This document shows, piece after piece, positions 36,278 to 44,565 of a stretch of DNA of 64,000 nucleotides. The translations under genes were made by a program, and so were the position numbers. The stretch spans positions 1-64,000 of the forward strand of contig NZ_JAHLQJ010000004.1 of the NCBI RefSeq assembly GCF_018919145.1. Reading direction: 5' to 3'. Each line of letters begins with the position of its first letter. Position 1 is the first letter of the stretch. Source of the stretch: Paenibacillus brevis. Lineage in GTDB: Bacteria; Bacillota; Bacilli; Paenibacillales; Paenibacillaceae. Below the pieces are notes generated by a model. The model did no database searches. It saw only the letters and a program-made list of their open reading frames with translations, and was not told the origin of the DNA.

Positions 36278-37237
36278 TCACTCCATCCGGACAACCGATT
36301 TACGATACTCCTGCGGCGACGCACCCATTAGCGCTTTGAAGGCGGAGGCAAATTTGCTGGCATTATCGTACCCCACCTCGGCCGCGATGCTTGCAACGCT
36401 ATCCCCGCTTTGACGGAGCAGCGCCGCGGCGGCCTGAATGCGGTATGAACGCATGTAAGCATAGATGGAGGTGCCGTAGACTGCTTTAAAGCATTCTTTT
36501 AAGGAGGTCGCCGGGATTCCGAACCGGGAAGACAGCTGTTCCGTCGTGAAGCGCTTGTCCAGGTTTTCCGCCAGATAACCCATGACGGCCTTAACCGCTT
36601 CCGCCCGTTTTTTCGGAATATAGGCACGCTCCGTTTCTTCCGCCGGCACATCCACTGCGCTCAAGAACAACAGCAACTCCAGCACCTTGACCTTAAAGTA
36701 ATCCATCTTGATTTTTCCGGGAACCGTATAAAGCTCAGAGAAAATATGCTGTATAGACTCATCTGCACGCATCACAAAGATTCTCCCTCCGCGGCAAAAC
36801 TTATCCCGCAAGCCCGGTAAATCGACGGACAGTCCTCCTAGCGCGGTCGAAAGGGTGCTGAGGGCTTCCTCCATATATACCGCTACCGTTATCCCTTGAT
36901 AATGGCCGAGCGGAAAAGCGAAACCTCCCGCATGATTCTCCCGCGTGCCGATCTGCAAATCTCTTTCTCCCAGGTAGAGACAGGAGCCGGGGTTCAGGTT
37001 CCACTCGATGCGCCCCTCCCGGCAATGATCGATGGCAAGCATCTCTACTTCCGGCCGAAATTCCGAAATACACCCCTGTGTACGAAAATGATTGTACAGC
37101 AAATCAATACCGGGGAGTACCCGATAGCGCGTCATGCTTCCTTCCCCTGCCGCATCTTTCATCTTATACACCGTACAGTGTTCACCCGCCGCGCTGATAG
37201 CAACATTGCTTCCGTAGAACAATTCTCCGCTTCCCAT
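36278..37237 (-). CDS. AraC-family regulator, YbtA-like
   Basis: A 319-residue AraC-family regulator. The C-terminal DNA-binding domain (about residues 220-319) has FTTEQLSSRFGIPATSLKECFKAVYG and SVASIAAEVGYDNASKFASAFKALMG. The first two hundred residues lack a clear cupin, as in siderophore-responsive YbtA/PchR-type proteins. ATG at 37237 lies directly after the CbiO stop; the upstream frame is read-through of that gene. Sitting in a transport operon under a Fur-type operator, it may sense the imported chelate and activate the cluster. Confidence 0.82.
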   Translation of the reverse strand: MGSGELFYGSNVAISAAGEHCTVYKMKDAAGEGSMTRYRVLPGIDLLYNHFRTQGCISEFRPEVEMLAIDHCREGRIEWNLNPGSCLYLGERDLQIGTRENHAGGFAFPLGHYQGITVAVYMEEALSTLSTALGGLSVDLPGLRDKFCRGGRIFVMRADESIQHIFSELYTVPGKIKMDYFKVKVLELLLFLSAVDVPAEETERAYIPKKRAEAVKAVMGYLAENLDKRFTTEQLSSRFGIPATSLKECFKAVYGTSIYAYMRSYRIQAAAALLRQSGDSVASIAAEVGYDNASKFASAFKALMGASPQEYRKSVVRME

Positions 37238-37239
37238 CG

Positions 37240-38739
37240 CTATCCCGCCTGCAGCGTCTGCATTAACCGGATCACCTCGGGATAATGGGCAGCCGACACC
37301 GGATGCTCGGTCTCCAGTCCATGATCCTTGAAGAACAGCAGCCGCTGACAAGCGCCATACACCAGTTCGTAATCATGCGTGATGACCAGTACCGTAACCC
37401 CGGATGCGGCAATCTCGCGAATCAGCTTCACCACGCGGCGCATATTTTCCCCGTCCAGCCCGGAGGTCGGCTCGTCCAGAATCAGAATGTCCGGCCGATT
37501 CATCAACCCGACGGCAAACGTAACGCGCTGCTTCTGCCCGCCCGACAAGGAGGCCGGATGCCGGTCGCGAACCTCCCATAAATCCAGACGCCGGAGCAGC
37601 GACTCCGCACGCTCCGCTGCGTCTGCCTCCCGCTCATGACCGAGCATCAGCTCGTTCCAGACACTGTCCGAGAACAGCTGGTAATCGCTGTCCTGCATGA
37701 CGAACCACAGCTTGCCGAGCCGCTCCTTCGCCGCCGCCCGGCTTCCGTTGATCAGAATTTCTCCGGCCGCCTCTCGCAGCAGGCCGCACAAGGTTTTGGC
37801 CAAGGTCGTCTTCCCTGCACCGTTAGGCCCCGTAATGGCGGTCACCTCACCGATTTTCAGCGAAAAGCTGATATCCTTCAGGATTGCAGGCTTGAATTTT
37901 CCCGGCGAGATGGTGACGCCCCGCAAGGTCATCCGTTCCTGCGGCCTGCCCTCCTTCGAATCAAGGCCGAAGGAGACGGGGCGCTTGACGACCGGAGATC
38001 TTAGCCCGTATGCCTCCAATTTCTCATCGGGCAAGGCAAGCAGTTCCTCCGGCATCCACTCCGCCTCGATTTTGCCGTCCCGCATATAGATGACCCGGTC
38101 CGCCAGCGGCAGCAAATAGTAGAGCCGGTGCTCGGCGATAAGCAGTGTCTTGCCTTCCGACTTCAGCCCGGCAAGAATGTCCGCCAGTTGTCCCGTCGCA
38201 GCCATATCCAGATTGGCTGAAGGCTCATCCATCACGAAGATTTCCGGATCGGTTACCCTTGCGGAAGCGACAGCTACCTTTTGCTTTTCGCCGCTGGATA
38301 GCTTGTGCACCTCGCTCAGAAGCAAAGGCGTTAAACCGCTTTCCGCCGCCAGGCCCTTCACCTTCAGGCGAATATCCTCTGGCTCCATTCCGTAATTCTC
38401 TCCGCCAAAGGCAATCTCATCCTGGACGATCGAGGTGAAAAATTGGCTGCGGGAATCCTGAAACACGCTTCCGACCATCCGTCCGAAGCTCCACGGTTCT
38501 ATCTCTTCAATAGGCTTCCCCCGGAGCAGCACCGAGCCGTTCAGCCGTCCTTCATAGAAGCTTGGAATCAAGCCGTTCACCAGACGGGTAAGGGTCGTCT
38601 TTCCGCTGCCCGAGGGCCCTGTAAGGATCACGAACTCCCCTTCGTACAGGGTCAGATCAATATGCTTTAATTGCTCCTGGGCGTTATTGTATTGGAAAGA
38701 AACATCTTTCATTTCAATGACGGCTTGCATCCGTGTCAT
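37240..38739 (-). CDS. ECF transporter double ATPase (EcfA1-A2 fusion, CbiO-like)
   Basis: A 499-residue protein with two complete ABC ATPase domains. The first has Walker A GPSGSGKTT (about residues 40-48) and LSSGEKQK; the second has GPNGAGKTT (about 305-313) and LSGGQKQR. Each is followed by a Walker B (VMDEPSANLD, ILDEPTSGLD). It overlaps the EcfT stop as ATGA. With EcfT and the S protein at 43039 it makes a complete ECF importer. The first signature (LSSGEKQK) departs from the usual LSGGQ. Confidence 0.92.
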   Translation of the reverse strand: MTRMQAVIEMKDVSFQYNNAQEQLKHIDLTLYEGEFVILTGPSGSGKTTLTRLVNGLIPSFYEGRLNGSVLLRGKPIEEIEPWSFGRMVGSVFQDSRSQFFTSIVQDEIAFGGENYGMEPEDIRLKVKGLAAESGLTPLLLSEVHKLSSGEKQKVAVASARVTDPEIFVMDEPSANLDMAATGQLADILAGLKSEGKTLLIAEHRLYYLLPLADRVIYMRDGKIEAEWMPEELLALPDEKLEAYGLRSPVVKRPVSFGLDSKEGRPQERMTLRGVTISPGKFKPAILKDISFSLKIGEVTAITGPNGAGKTTLAKTLCGLLREAAGEILINGSRAAAKERLGKLWFVMQDSDYQLFSDSVWNELMLGHEREADAAERAESLLRRLDLWEVRDRHPASLSGGQKQRVTFAVGLMNRPDILILDEPTSGLDGENMRRVVKLIREIAASGVTVLVITHDYELVYGACQRLLFFKDHGLETEHPVSAAHYPEVIRLMQTLQAG

Positions 38740-39437
38740 AGAGCTCCCCCTCCCCCTTTAACGAGTACCGCAACCAGTAAGCCGATATAGGCGATCGTTA
38801 GAACAGCATCCCGCCAACCCAGCGAGATCTGGTAAATGCTTGTTTTTCGGCCAGGGTGATCAATGCCTTTTGTCGTCGCAGAGGCAGCCAATTCATCCGA
38901 AATCTTCAAGCTTCTCATCATGAGAGGAACGATCGTATATTCAAACGTGCTTAGCGGCCTGAGCCAGTTTTTTGGCGAGACAACCGATACTCCCCGCAAT
39001 CTCGCCGAAATCTGAATCGCCTCATACTCCAGCTTCATCACAGGCATAAAGCGGAAGCTGACCGCGAGCGTGACCAATAGGCCCATCGGCAGTCCGATCT
39101 TTCGCAGCGAAGCGATCAATTTTCCGGAAGGAACCCGGGCTAACGCCAAGGCGCTCATGAGAACAGGGATAAAACGCAGGCCCAGGAAAGTCAGGAATCG
39201 AAAAATAGTCATGATTTCCAGGGAAGAGATCGAAACCCAGATTTGCAGAAGATACAAGGCCAGAGCAGCGAGCAAATATTGGGCGGTCTGCTTGTAGATT
39301 CCTTGCGCGAACAAATACAAGGCGACAACAAGTATAATCCAGGGAATCACACTAAAATCCGCTATAAAGACGGCAACACTGGTAAGCAACACGATCATCA
39401 GTTGAGTGCGCGGGTCCGCCTCGATCAAAATTTTCAT
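38736..39437 (-). CDS. ECF transporter T component (CbiQ-like)
   Basis: A 233-residue membrane protein of the EcfT/CbiQ family. It shows ADPRTQLMIVLLTSV at the start and the coupling-helix motifs near AISARLRGVSV and LRMMRSLKISDELAASATTKGI-like sequence (about residues 150-200). ATG at 39437 overlaps the preceding stop (TAATG), giving tight coupling. It links the substrate-specific S protein to the double ATPase. Confidence 0.9.
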   Translation of the reverse strand: MKILIEADPRTQLMIVLLTSVAVFIADFSVIPWIILVVALYLFAQGIYKQTAQYLLAALALYLLQIWVSISSLEIMTIFRFLTFLGLRFIPVLMSALALARVPSGKLIASLRKIGLPMGLLVTLAVSFRFMPVMKLEYEAIQISARLRGVSVVSPKNWLRPLSTFEYTIVPLMMRSLKISDELAASATTKGIDHPGRKTSIYQISLGWRDAVLTIAYIGLLVAVLVKGGGGAL

Positions 39438-41176
39438 TATTTTACACGCCACCCGTCCGTATTTTGCTGCAGGCTCCATAAGCGGGCATACAATCCCTGT
39501 TTGTCCAGCAATTCGGTATGGGTTCCTTTCTCGACCAGCTGTCCCTGCTCCAGCACGATAATTTGATCTGCATGCTGAATTGTTTTCAGGCGGTGAGCAA
39601 TCAAAATGACCGTTTTGCCGTCAACCAGCTCGTTGATGGCCTGCTGAACCGCCGATTCGTTCTCAGGGTCAAGGGAAGCCGTCGCTTCATCCAGCAGCAC
39701 GATCGATGCATTTTTCAGCAGCGCCCGGGCAATGGAAATCCGCTGCTTCTCCCCTCCCGACAGTGTAGATCCGCCTTCTCCGATCGGCGTATCATAGCCT
39801 TGCGGCAGTCTCGATATAAACTCATGGCAGCACGCCCGTCTGGCCGCTTCCTCGATCTCCTGCTGGGTTGCGTCCATCTTGCCGATGCGAATATTATTGC
39901 CGATCGTATCCTGGAACAGATAGACATCCTGGAATACCATCGATATATCCTCCAGCAAGCTCGCCGGATCCATCGCTTTGATATCCCGGCCGCCAATCCG
40001 AATCTCCCCTTCCTGAACATCCCAGAAGCGGGCCAGCAAGCGGGTTACCGTGCTCTTACCGCTGCCGGAAGGCCCGACAAGGGCGGTAATGGTGTTCGGT
40101 TCGATCCGGAAGGACAGCTCCTTAAGCACCGGCTTGTCGGCATCATATCCAAAGGTGACCCGATCGAATTCGATCGGCGCATGCGGCCGGGCGGCTTCCG
40201 TTCCTTGCAGCGGCTGTTCCTGCTGAACATCCATGATCCGCTGGGCACTGTAAGCTGAATACCGCATCTCCCCATAGTTCATCAGCACGACGGTCAGCGG
40301 CTCGAACACCTTGGTTCCTACCAGCAGGAACAAGAGAAAGACAGGCAGCGATAAGGTTCCTCCCACCAGCAGGTAGCTGCCCGCAAAAATCATCAGTGTC
40401 ATGCCGGAGCGCGTAAGGAGCATCGCTCCCATAATCATCGGGCCCATGATTCCCTCCAAAGAAATCGAAGCCCGCTTCAAATGATCGAAGGATTGACGAA
40501 GACGCTCAAAGCGTTTCCCGCCGATATTGTGCGCCTTGATTTCCCGGATTCCTGCCAAATATTCCTGCAGCCGACTGGCTGCTTCATTTTTCGCTTTGAC
40601 GTGATTTTCGCTTAACCGGGCCTGAACCGAATCCGTAAGCCACAGCAATAACGCCCCGAAAGGAATGGCAACGAACATCGCGAGCGCCATACGCCAATCC
40701 AGAAAGAGCAGGCCGCCCAAAGCGAGAACCGGCAGCATAATCGCGCTGATCAACTGCGGAACATTGTGTGAAATCGTATGCTCGACCTGTCCGTAATCTC
40801 CGAGAAGCAAATTGGTGATGTCCCCTGGATCCCGTCTTCCGAAGAAACCAAGGGACAGATGACGGATATGCTCGGCCAGGGATAGCCGGCCCGAGGCCGC
40901 CAGGCTGTAAGCCGCTTTATAAGTTTTGTCGTAAAGCGACGTATAAGCGGCATATTCCACTGCCAGCCATACAAGCAAAACTACGCTAACTGTCCACAAG
41001 CGGCCGATATTCAGCCCTGTCTCCGGCTCCGCAAAGGCACGGTATATTGTATTGAAAATATCGACCAGCAGCGCCGCGGGAACGATCTTGGCAATTCCGT
41101 CAAGCAGAGCAGCCACGCTGGAAGGCAACAGACTTCGGGTATTCCCGCCCGAAATATTGTAAAAGTATCTATTCAT
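39437..41176 (-). CDS. IrtB/YbtQ-like ABC half-transporter, pair 1
   Basis: A 579-residue six-helix membrane domain with C-terminal ATPase. Walker A GPSGSGKST, signature LSGGEKQR and Walker B IVLLDEATASLD are all intact. ATG at 41176 overlaps the partner gene by eight bases (ATGAATAG). The first half carries helices such as IVPAALLVDIFNTIY and TVSVVLLVWLAVEYAAY. It should form a heterodimer with the next protein upstream. Exporter fold, but in this setting an importer like IrtAB is plausible. Confidence 0.88.
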   Translation of the reverse strand: MNRYFYNISGGNTRSLLPSSVAALLDGIAKIVPAALLVDIFNTIYRAFAEPETGLNIGRLWTVSVVLLVWLAVEYAAYTSLYDKTYKAAYSLAASGRLSLAEHIRHLSLGFFGRRDPGDITNLLLGDYGQVEHTISHNVPQLISAIMLPVLALGGLLFLDWRMALAMFVAIPFGALLLWLTDSVQARLSENHVKAKNEAASRLQEYLAGIREIKAHNIGGKRFERLRQSFDHLKRASISLEGIMGPMIMGAMLLTRSGMTLMIFAGSYLLVGGTLSLPVFLLFLLVGTKVFEPLTVVLMNYGEMRYSAYSAQRIMDVQQEQPLQGTEAARPHAPIEFDRVTFGYDADKPVLKELSFRIEPNTITALVGPSGSGKSTVTRLLARFWDVQEGEIRIGGRDIKAMDPASLLEDISMVFQDVYLFQDTIGNNIRIGKMDATQQEIEEAARRACCHEFISRLPQGYDTPIGEGGSTLSGGEKQRISIARALLKNASIVLLDEATASLDPENESAVQQAINELVDGKTVILIAHRLKTIQHADQIIVLEQGQLVEKGTHTELLDKQGLYARLWSLQQNTDGWRVK

Positions 41177-43010
41177 GCCCTGCCCCCCCTTTGACTTCAA
41201 CCCGGCCGGATAAACCCTCTCCCGCACCCAATTTCCAGGATGCGGCGCTAATATGGGCTTGCCACATTTGCTCGTACAGGCCGCCCCTGCCGCGCAGCTC
41301 GTCATGCGTGCCGCGTTCGACGATTTCTCCCTGGTTCACGACCAGAATTTGCTCCGCCCCGCGGATGGTGGATAGTCTGTGTGCAATGATCAGCACCGTT
41401 TTTCCCTTCACCAGTTCAACCAGGCCTTGCTGGATTTTATGTTCGTTTTCCGCATCGGCATAAGCCGTCGCTTCGTCCAGCACCAGAATCGGCGCATCTT
41501 TGAGCAAAGCCCGGGCGATGGCGATCCGCTGTGCTTCTCCGCCGGAGAGATAGGTGCCGCCCTCTCCGATTTTCGTATCGTAGCCTTGCGGAAGCAGCTC
41601 GATAAACTCGTGGCAGCAGGCGGTCTTCGCCGCTTTAATCACTTCTTCCCGGGTGGCTTTCGTGTTACCCATCCGGATATTTTCCTCGATCGTGTCGTAG
41701 AAGAGGTGCACATCCTGGAAGACGAAGGAAACGGCGTCCATCAGCTTCTCCGTCCCCATCTCGCGGATCGGGACACCGCCGATCGTGATCGCTCCTTCCT
41801 GAACATCCCAGAAACGAAGCAGCAGGTTCGCGATGGTCGACTTTCCGCCCCCCGACGGCCCGACAAGCGCCGTCATCTCCCCTGCCTTGGCGGTAAAGCT
41901 GATCCCGTTCAAGACCTGCTTGTAATCCTTGCTGTCCTTGTTCTCATAAGCAAAAGCCACGCGTTCGAAGGATACGTCGTAAGCGTCAGGCATCCGCGGC
42001 ACAGCGGGCTCCTCCGTAACGGGCTCGGCGAACACGGCTTCGATGCGTCTGTTGCCTTCCACGATTTCGCGCAGCCCGCCTCCCAGATAAAGCAGCTTCA
42101 TCAAAGGTGCCGACAAGCTTGGCGTCACGACAAGAAACAGGATGAAGGTAATCGCAAACGCCTGATTCCCCGGGTTGCCGCTGAACAGCAAAATACCCGC
42201 CGGAACGGCAAAGGTAAACAAGGAGCCGATAATCACATAAAACAAACTATATGAGGATTTGCATAAGTCCGTAATCCGCAAGGAAATATCCCGATAACGG
42301 TCAACGGCTTGCTTGAAGGTCAGGAAAGAATCAGCCGAAATTCCGAACACCTTCACGGCCGGCATGCCTCTGACGTATTCCACACCCGTTGCGTTCATCT
42401 CTTCCACCGCATATTGAAAATCGCGATAGGCTTTTTGTCCATTCTCGCTGCCGTACATGCGCGCCTGAAGCCAAAAGCCGATCCCGATCGGCAGCAGCAA
42501 CACCAGCGCCAGCCGCCAATCAAGCCAGAACAGATAGGCGAGCATCAGCAGTGGAATCACGACGGCGCTGACGAGGTCGGGCAACTGGTGGGCGATAAAT
42601 TTCTCGATTTTTTCCACGCTGACTTCAATAATCTTTTTCAATTCGCCGGTGGCCGTTTTCGTATGGTAGCCCATAGGCACCTTGGCGACATGCTCGGACA
42701 AGCGTACCCGCAACTGATACAGAATATTGAAGGCCGCGATATGAGAGCACATCCCGCCGATATATAATGCGATCAAGGCGGCAGCCAACGCGGCAAAGGC
42801 GATCATTCCCCAAAACAAAATCAGTTCCTTATCGATAGACCCCGGAGTTCTTGCATTCAGCAGCAGCTCCTCGATAATCTTGTATACAGCCGCAAACGGT
42901 ACAATCTGCAGCAAGCTGGAAAGGACGGAAAACAGACTGGCCGTGATCAGAAGGATTTTCTTCTCTCCGGCGATTTTAATCAGTCCCGTCATTTCGGATT
43001 TGGCTTCCAT
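41169..43010 (-). CDS. IrtA/YbtP-like ABC half-transporter, pair 1
   Basis: A 613-residue membrane-ATPase fusion, first of the pair. Walker A GPSGGGKST, signature LSGGEAQR and Walker B ILVLDEATAYAD are intact. The first helices are LLITASLFSVLSSLLQIVPFAAVY. ATG has GGGGAA upstream. There is no extra FAD-binding domain as in mycobacterial IrtA. It follows the ECF S gene by 28 bases on the same strand. Confidence 0.88.
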   Translation of the reverse strand: MEAKSEMTGLIKIAGEKKILLITASLFSVLSSLLQIVPFAAVYKIIEELLLNARTPGSIDKELILFWGMIAFAALAAALIALYIGGMCSHIAAFNILYQLRVRLSEHVAKVPMGYHTKTATGELKKIIEVSVEKIEKFIAHQLPDLVSAVVIPLLMLAYLFWLDWRLALVLLLPIGIGFWLQARMYGSENGQKAYRDFQYAVEEMNATGVEYVRGMPAVKVFGISADSFLTFKQAVDRYRDISLRITDLCKSSYSLFYVIIGSLFTFAVPAGILLFSGNPGNQAFAITFILFLVVTPSLSAPLMKLLYLGGGLREIVEGNRRIEAVFAEPVTEEPAVPRMPDAYDVSFERVAFAYENKDSKDYKQVLNGISFTAKAGEMTALVGPSGGGKSTIANLLLRFWDVQEGAITIGGVPIREMGTEKLMDAVSFVFQDVHLFYDTIEENIRMGNTKATREEVIKAAKTACCHEFIELLPQGYDTKIGEGGTYLSGGEAQRIAIARALLKDAPILVLDEATAYADAENEHKIQQGLVELVKGKTVLIIAHRLSTIRGAEQILVVNQGEIVERGTHDELRGRGGLYEQMWQAHISAASWKLGAGEGLSGRVEVKGGAGHE

Positions 43011-43038
43011 GTTCCATTCCCCGCCTTCATTCCCCGAT

Positions 43039-43635
43039 TTATTGGAGCAATCCCGACTTCAGGAAGTGCTTCCGAAGCAACTTTGCAGCAAGCAGGCTGC
43101 CCAGCAAAGTCAATACAAACGAAAAGACCATGCTGCCGGCGATCCAGAACGGGGAATAGGCAAAATACAACATCCGCTCCCTCATGTCCGCAGCATACAT
43201 CGCTTCAAGGTAATCGCTGCCGTATACATACACCGTCACGTAAGCCCCCAAGCCGAACAACGCGCCGTAAGCGGCATAGGCCAAGGCCTGCCGGGAAATT
43301 CGGCGATATTGGCTTCCGTCGCCGGCAAGCAATACCGCTTCACCGATCAAGCCCGCCACGGCGAAGAAGGCCAGCATCAGGGGAACTCCCATGATCGTAT
43401 AGATCAGCCCCGTTACAATCGCCATGAGCAGCAATACGCCGCGCTTCCCAACCTTCATTGCCATCACTAAGTAGACCGTAGCCGAGAAGAAGAGGCAAAC
43501 GCCGGAAATCAGTGGCATGGCGGAAGTCGCCATGACCGGCGTAAGCGCAAAGCCTACAATTGCATTTACCACATAAATCAAAATGCTGAAAATCCCGATA
43601 AGTATGTAATCCTTGGTACGAAGTCCTTTTTTCAT
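43039..43635 (-). CDS. ECF transporter S component, MptD/Trep_Strep family
   Basis: A 198-residue, six-helix membrane protein. The KDYILIGIFSILIYVVNAIVGF start and GxGVPLMLAFFAVAGLIGE-like middle are typical of the Trep_Strep/MptD family of S components, which bind the substrate for ECF transporters. The substrate of this family is not settled. It is the first gene behind a strong Fur-type operator, and the T and A genes lie downstream in the same transcript. Confidence 0.85.
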   Translation of the reverse strand: MKKGLRTKDYILIGIFSILIYVVNAIVGFALTPVMATSAMPLISGVCLFFSATVYLVMAMKVGKRGVLLLMAIVTGLIYTIMGVPLMLAFFAVAGLIGEAVLLAGDGSQYRRISRQALAYAAYGALFGLGAYVTVYVYGSDYLEAMYAADMRERMLYFAYSPFWIAGSMVFSFVLTLLGSLLAAKLLRKHFLKSGLLQ

Positions 43636-43664
43636 CTAAAGCTATCTCCTCTCATTGTTTGATT

Positions 43665-43683
43665 GATAATGATTATTATTATC
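43665..43683 (-). promoter_or_regulatory. Fur box before the ECF/ABC operon
   Basis: GATAATGATTATTATTATC matches the classic 19-bp Fur box (GATAATGATAATCATTATC) at 17 positions. It ends 30 bases upstream of the ATG at 43635, where it would overlap the promoter. This points to iron control of the operon rather than zinc. Confidence 0.85.
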
Positions 43684-43747
43684 AATTAGAGTTTCTTATT
43701 TATCAAGTTTTTTTTCGATATGTCATAGAACCGTCTTTTAAGTAAGA

Positions 43748-43810
43748 AGCGGAGCATACGTACGGAAGGAAACTCTTCTGGATCTGGTCCCTTTGTACGC
43801 TTGCCCCGCT
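43748..43810 (-). terminator. Imperfect hairpin after rpsN
   Basis: The arms AGCGGAGCATACGTAC and GTACGCTTGCCCCGCT pair over 15 positions with three mismatches, leaving a 31-base loop, and lie just past the rpsN stop. The following T-rich tract is weak, so it may be an RNA end structure or a modest terminator. Confidence 0.45.
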
Positions 43811-43815
43811 ATCCC

Positions 43816-44085
43816 TTACCAGCTTGCTTTTTTTACGCCGGGAATTTGCCCTTTGTGGGCAAGCTCGCGAAATACGATCCGGGATACTTTGAATTTGCTG
43901 AGATATCCCTTGGGCCGCCCCGATACGGAGCAGCGGTTGTGAAGACGGGTCGGCGAGGAATCGCGAGGCAGCTTTTGCAGGGCCTCATAATCACCGGTTT
44001 CTTTCAGCTTTCTGCGCTTCTCGGCGTACTTTTCCACCAGCGCTTGTCTTTTCAATTCCTTGACGACCTTCGATTTCTTGGCCAT
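43816..44085 (-). CDS. rpsN: Ribosomal protein S14, zinc-independent form
   Basis: An 89-residue S14 of the long, zinc-free type (about 89 residues against 61 for the zinc form). It has only one cysteine, in [13 protein letters not shown], so it lacks the CxxC pairs of the zinc ribbon. The C-terminal [23 protein letters not shown] block is the family's hallmark. ATG at 44085 lies three bases before the zur stop, with AAAGGAGG in the zur end. Made in zinc starvation, it can replace the zinc-binding S14 and free zinc. It is co-transcribed with znuCBA and zur. Confidence 0.95.
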   Translation of the reverse strand: MAKKSKVVKELKRQALVEKYAEKRRKLKETGDYEALQKLPRDSSPTRLHNRCSVSGRPKGYLSKFKVSRIVFRELAHKGQIPGVKKASW

Positions 44086-44087
44086 GC

Positions 44088-44522
44088 TTAATCCTCCTTT
44101 GGCCTGCGGCTGCAATCTCCGCATAGTCCATAGATTTCAAATTTATGAGACCGGATCACAAATCCATCAGGCGGATGAATCCCCTGATCTACCGGACAGA
44201 AATCCAGCGGGTATGTCTTATGGCAGGACTGGCAAATAAAATGATGGTGGTGATGGTCCGGGCCGCATCTCAGCTTGAACCGCACACCGTCGGGAAAGTC
44301 GAATTGCTCGATCAGATTGATCTGCACGAGCAGACGAAGATTGCGATACACGGTGTCATAGCTGACACCCGGGATATGCCTGGAAATATGGGTGTGAACC
44401 TGCCGCGGCAGTACAAAGCCTCTGGAGCTGGAGAACAGCTCGGCGATTAATCTGCGCTGTACGGTAATCCGAAGCCCTTCCGCCTCCATCCCGCTAATGA
44501 TGCTCTCCGCCGGGTTCTCCAT
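44088..44522 (-). CDS. zur: Zinc uptake regulator Zur
   Basis: A 144-residue Fur-family repressor. The N-terminal winged helix holds [13 protein letters not shown] (about residues 53-65). [13 protein letters not shown] (about 88-100) and CGDC near the C-terminus provide histidine and CxxC ligands for zinc. The gene is fourth in znuC-znuB-znuA-zur-rpsN, so zur is itself under the Zur boxes at 47263 and 47295 (autoregulation). It has GGGTGGGGAG before ATG. The relation to the paralogue at 627-1067 is discussed in the findings. Confidence 0.92.
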   Translation of the reverse strand: MENPAESIISGMEAEGLRITVQRRLIAELFSSSRGFVLPRQVHTHISRHIPGVSYDTVYRNLRLLVQINLIEQFDFPDGVRFKLRCGPDHHHHHFICQSCHKTYPLDFCPVDQGIHPPDGFVIRSHKFEIYGLCGDCSRRPKED

Positions 44523-44565
44523 CTCTCCCCACCCTCTCTTTTCCAGGTCATATCGGTTGCCTGTT

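Noticed and set aside
43636..43747. Riboswitch before the ECF operon
   Set aside because: The leader from the Fur box to the ATG is only about 30 bases, too short for a vitamin riboswitch, and no known conserved fold was seen.
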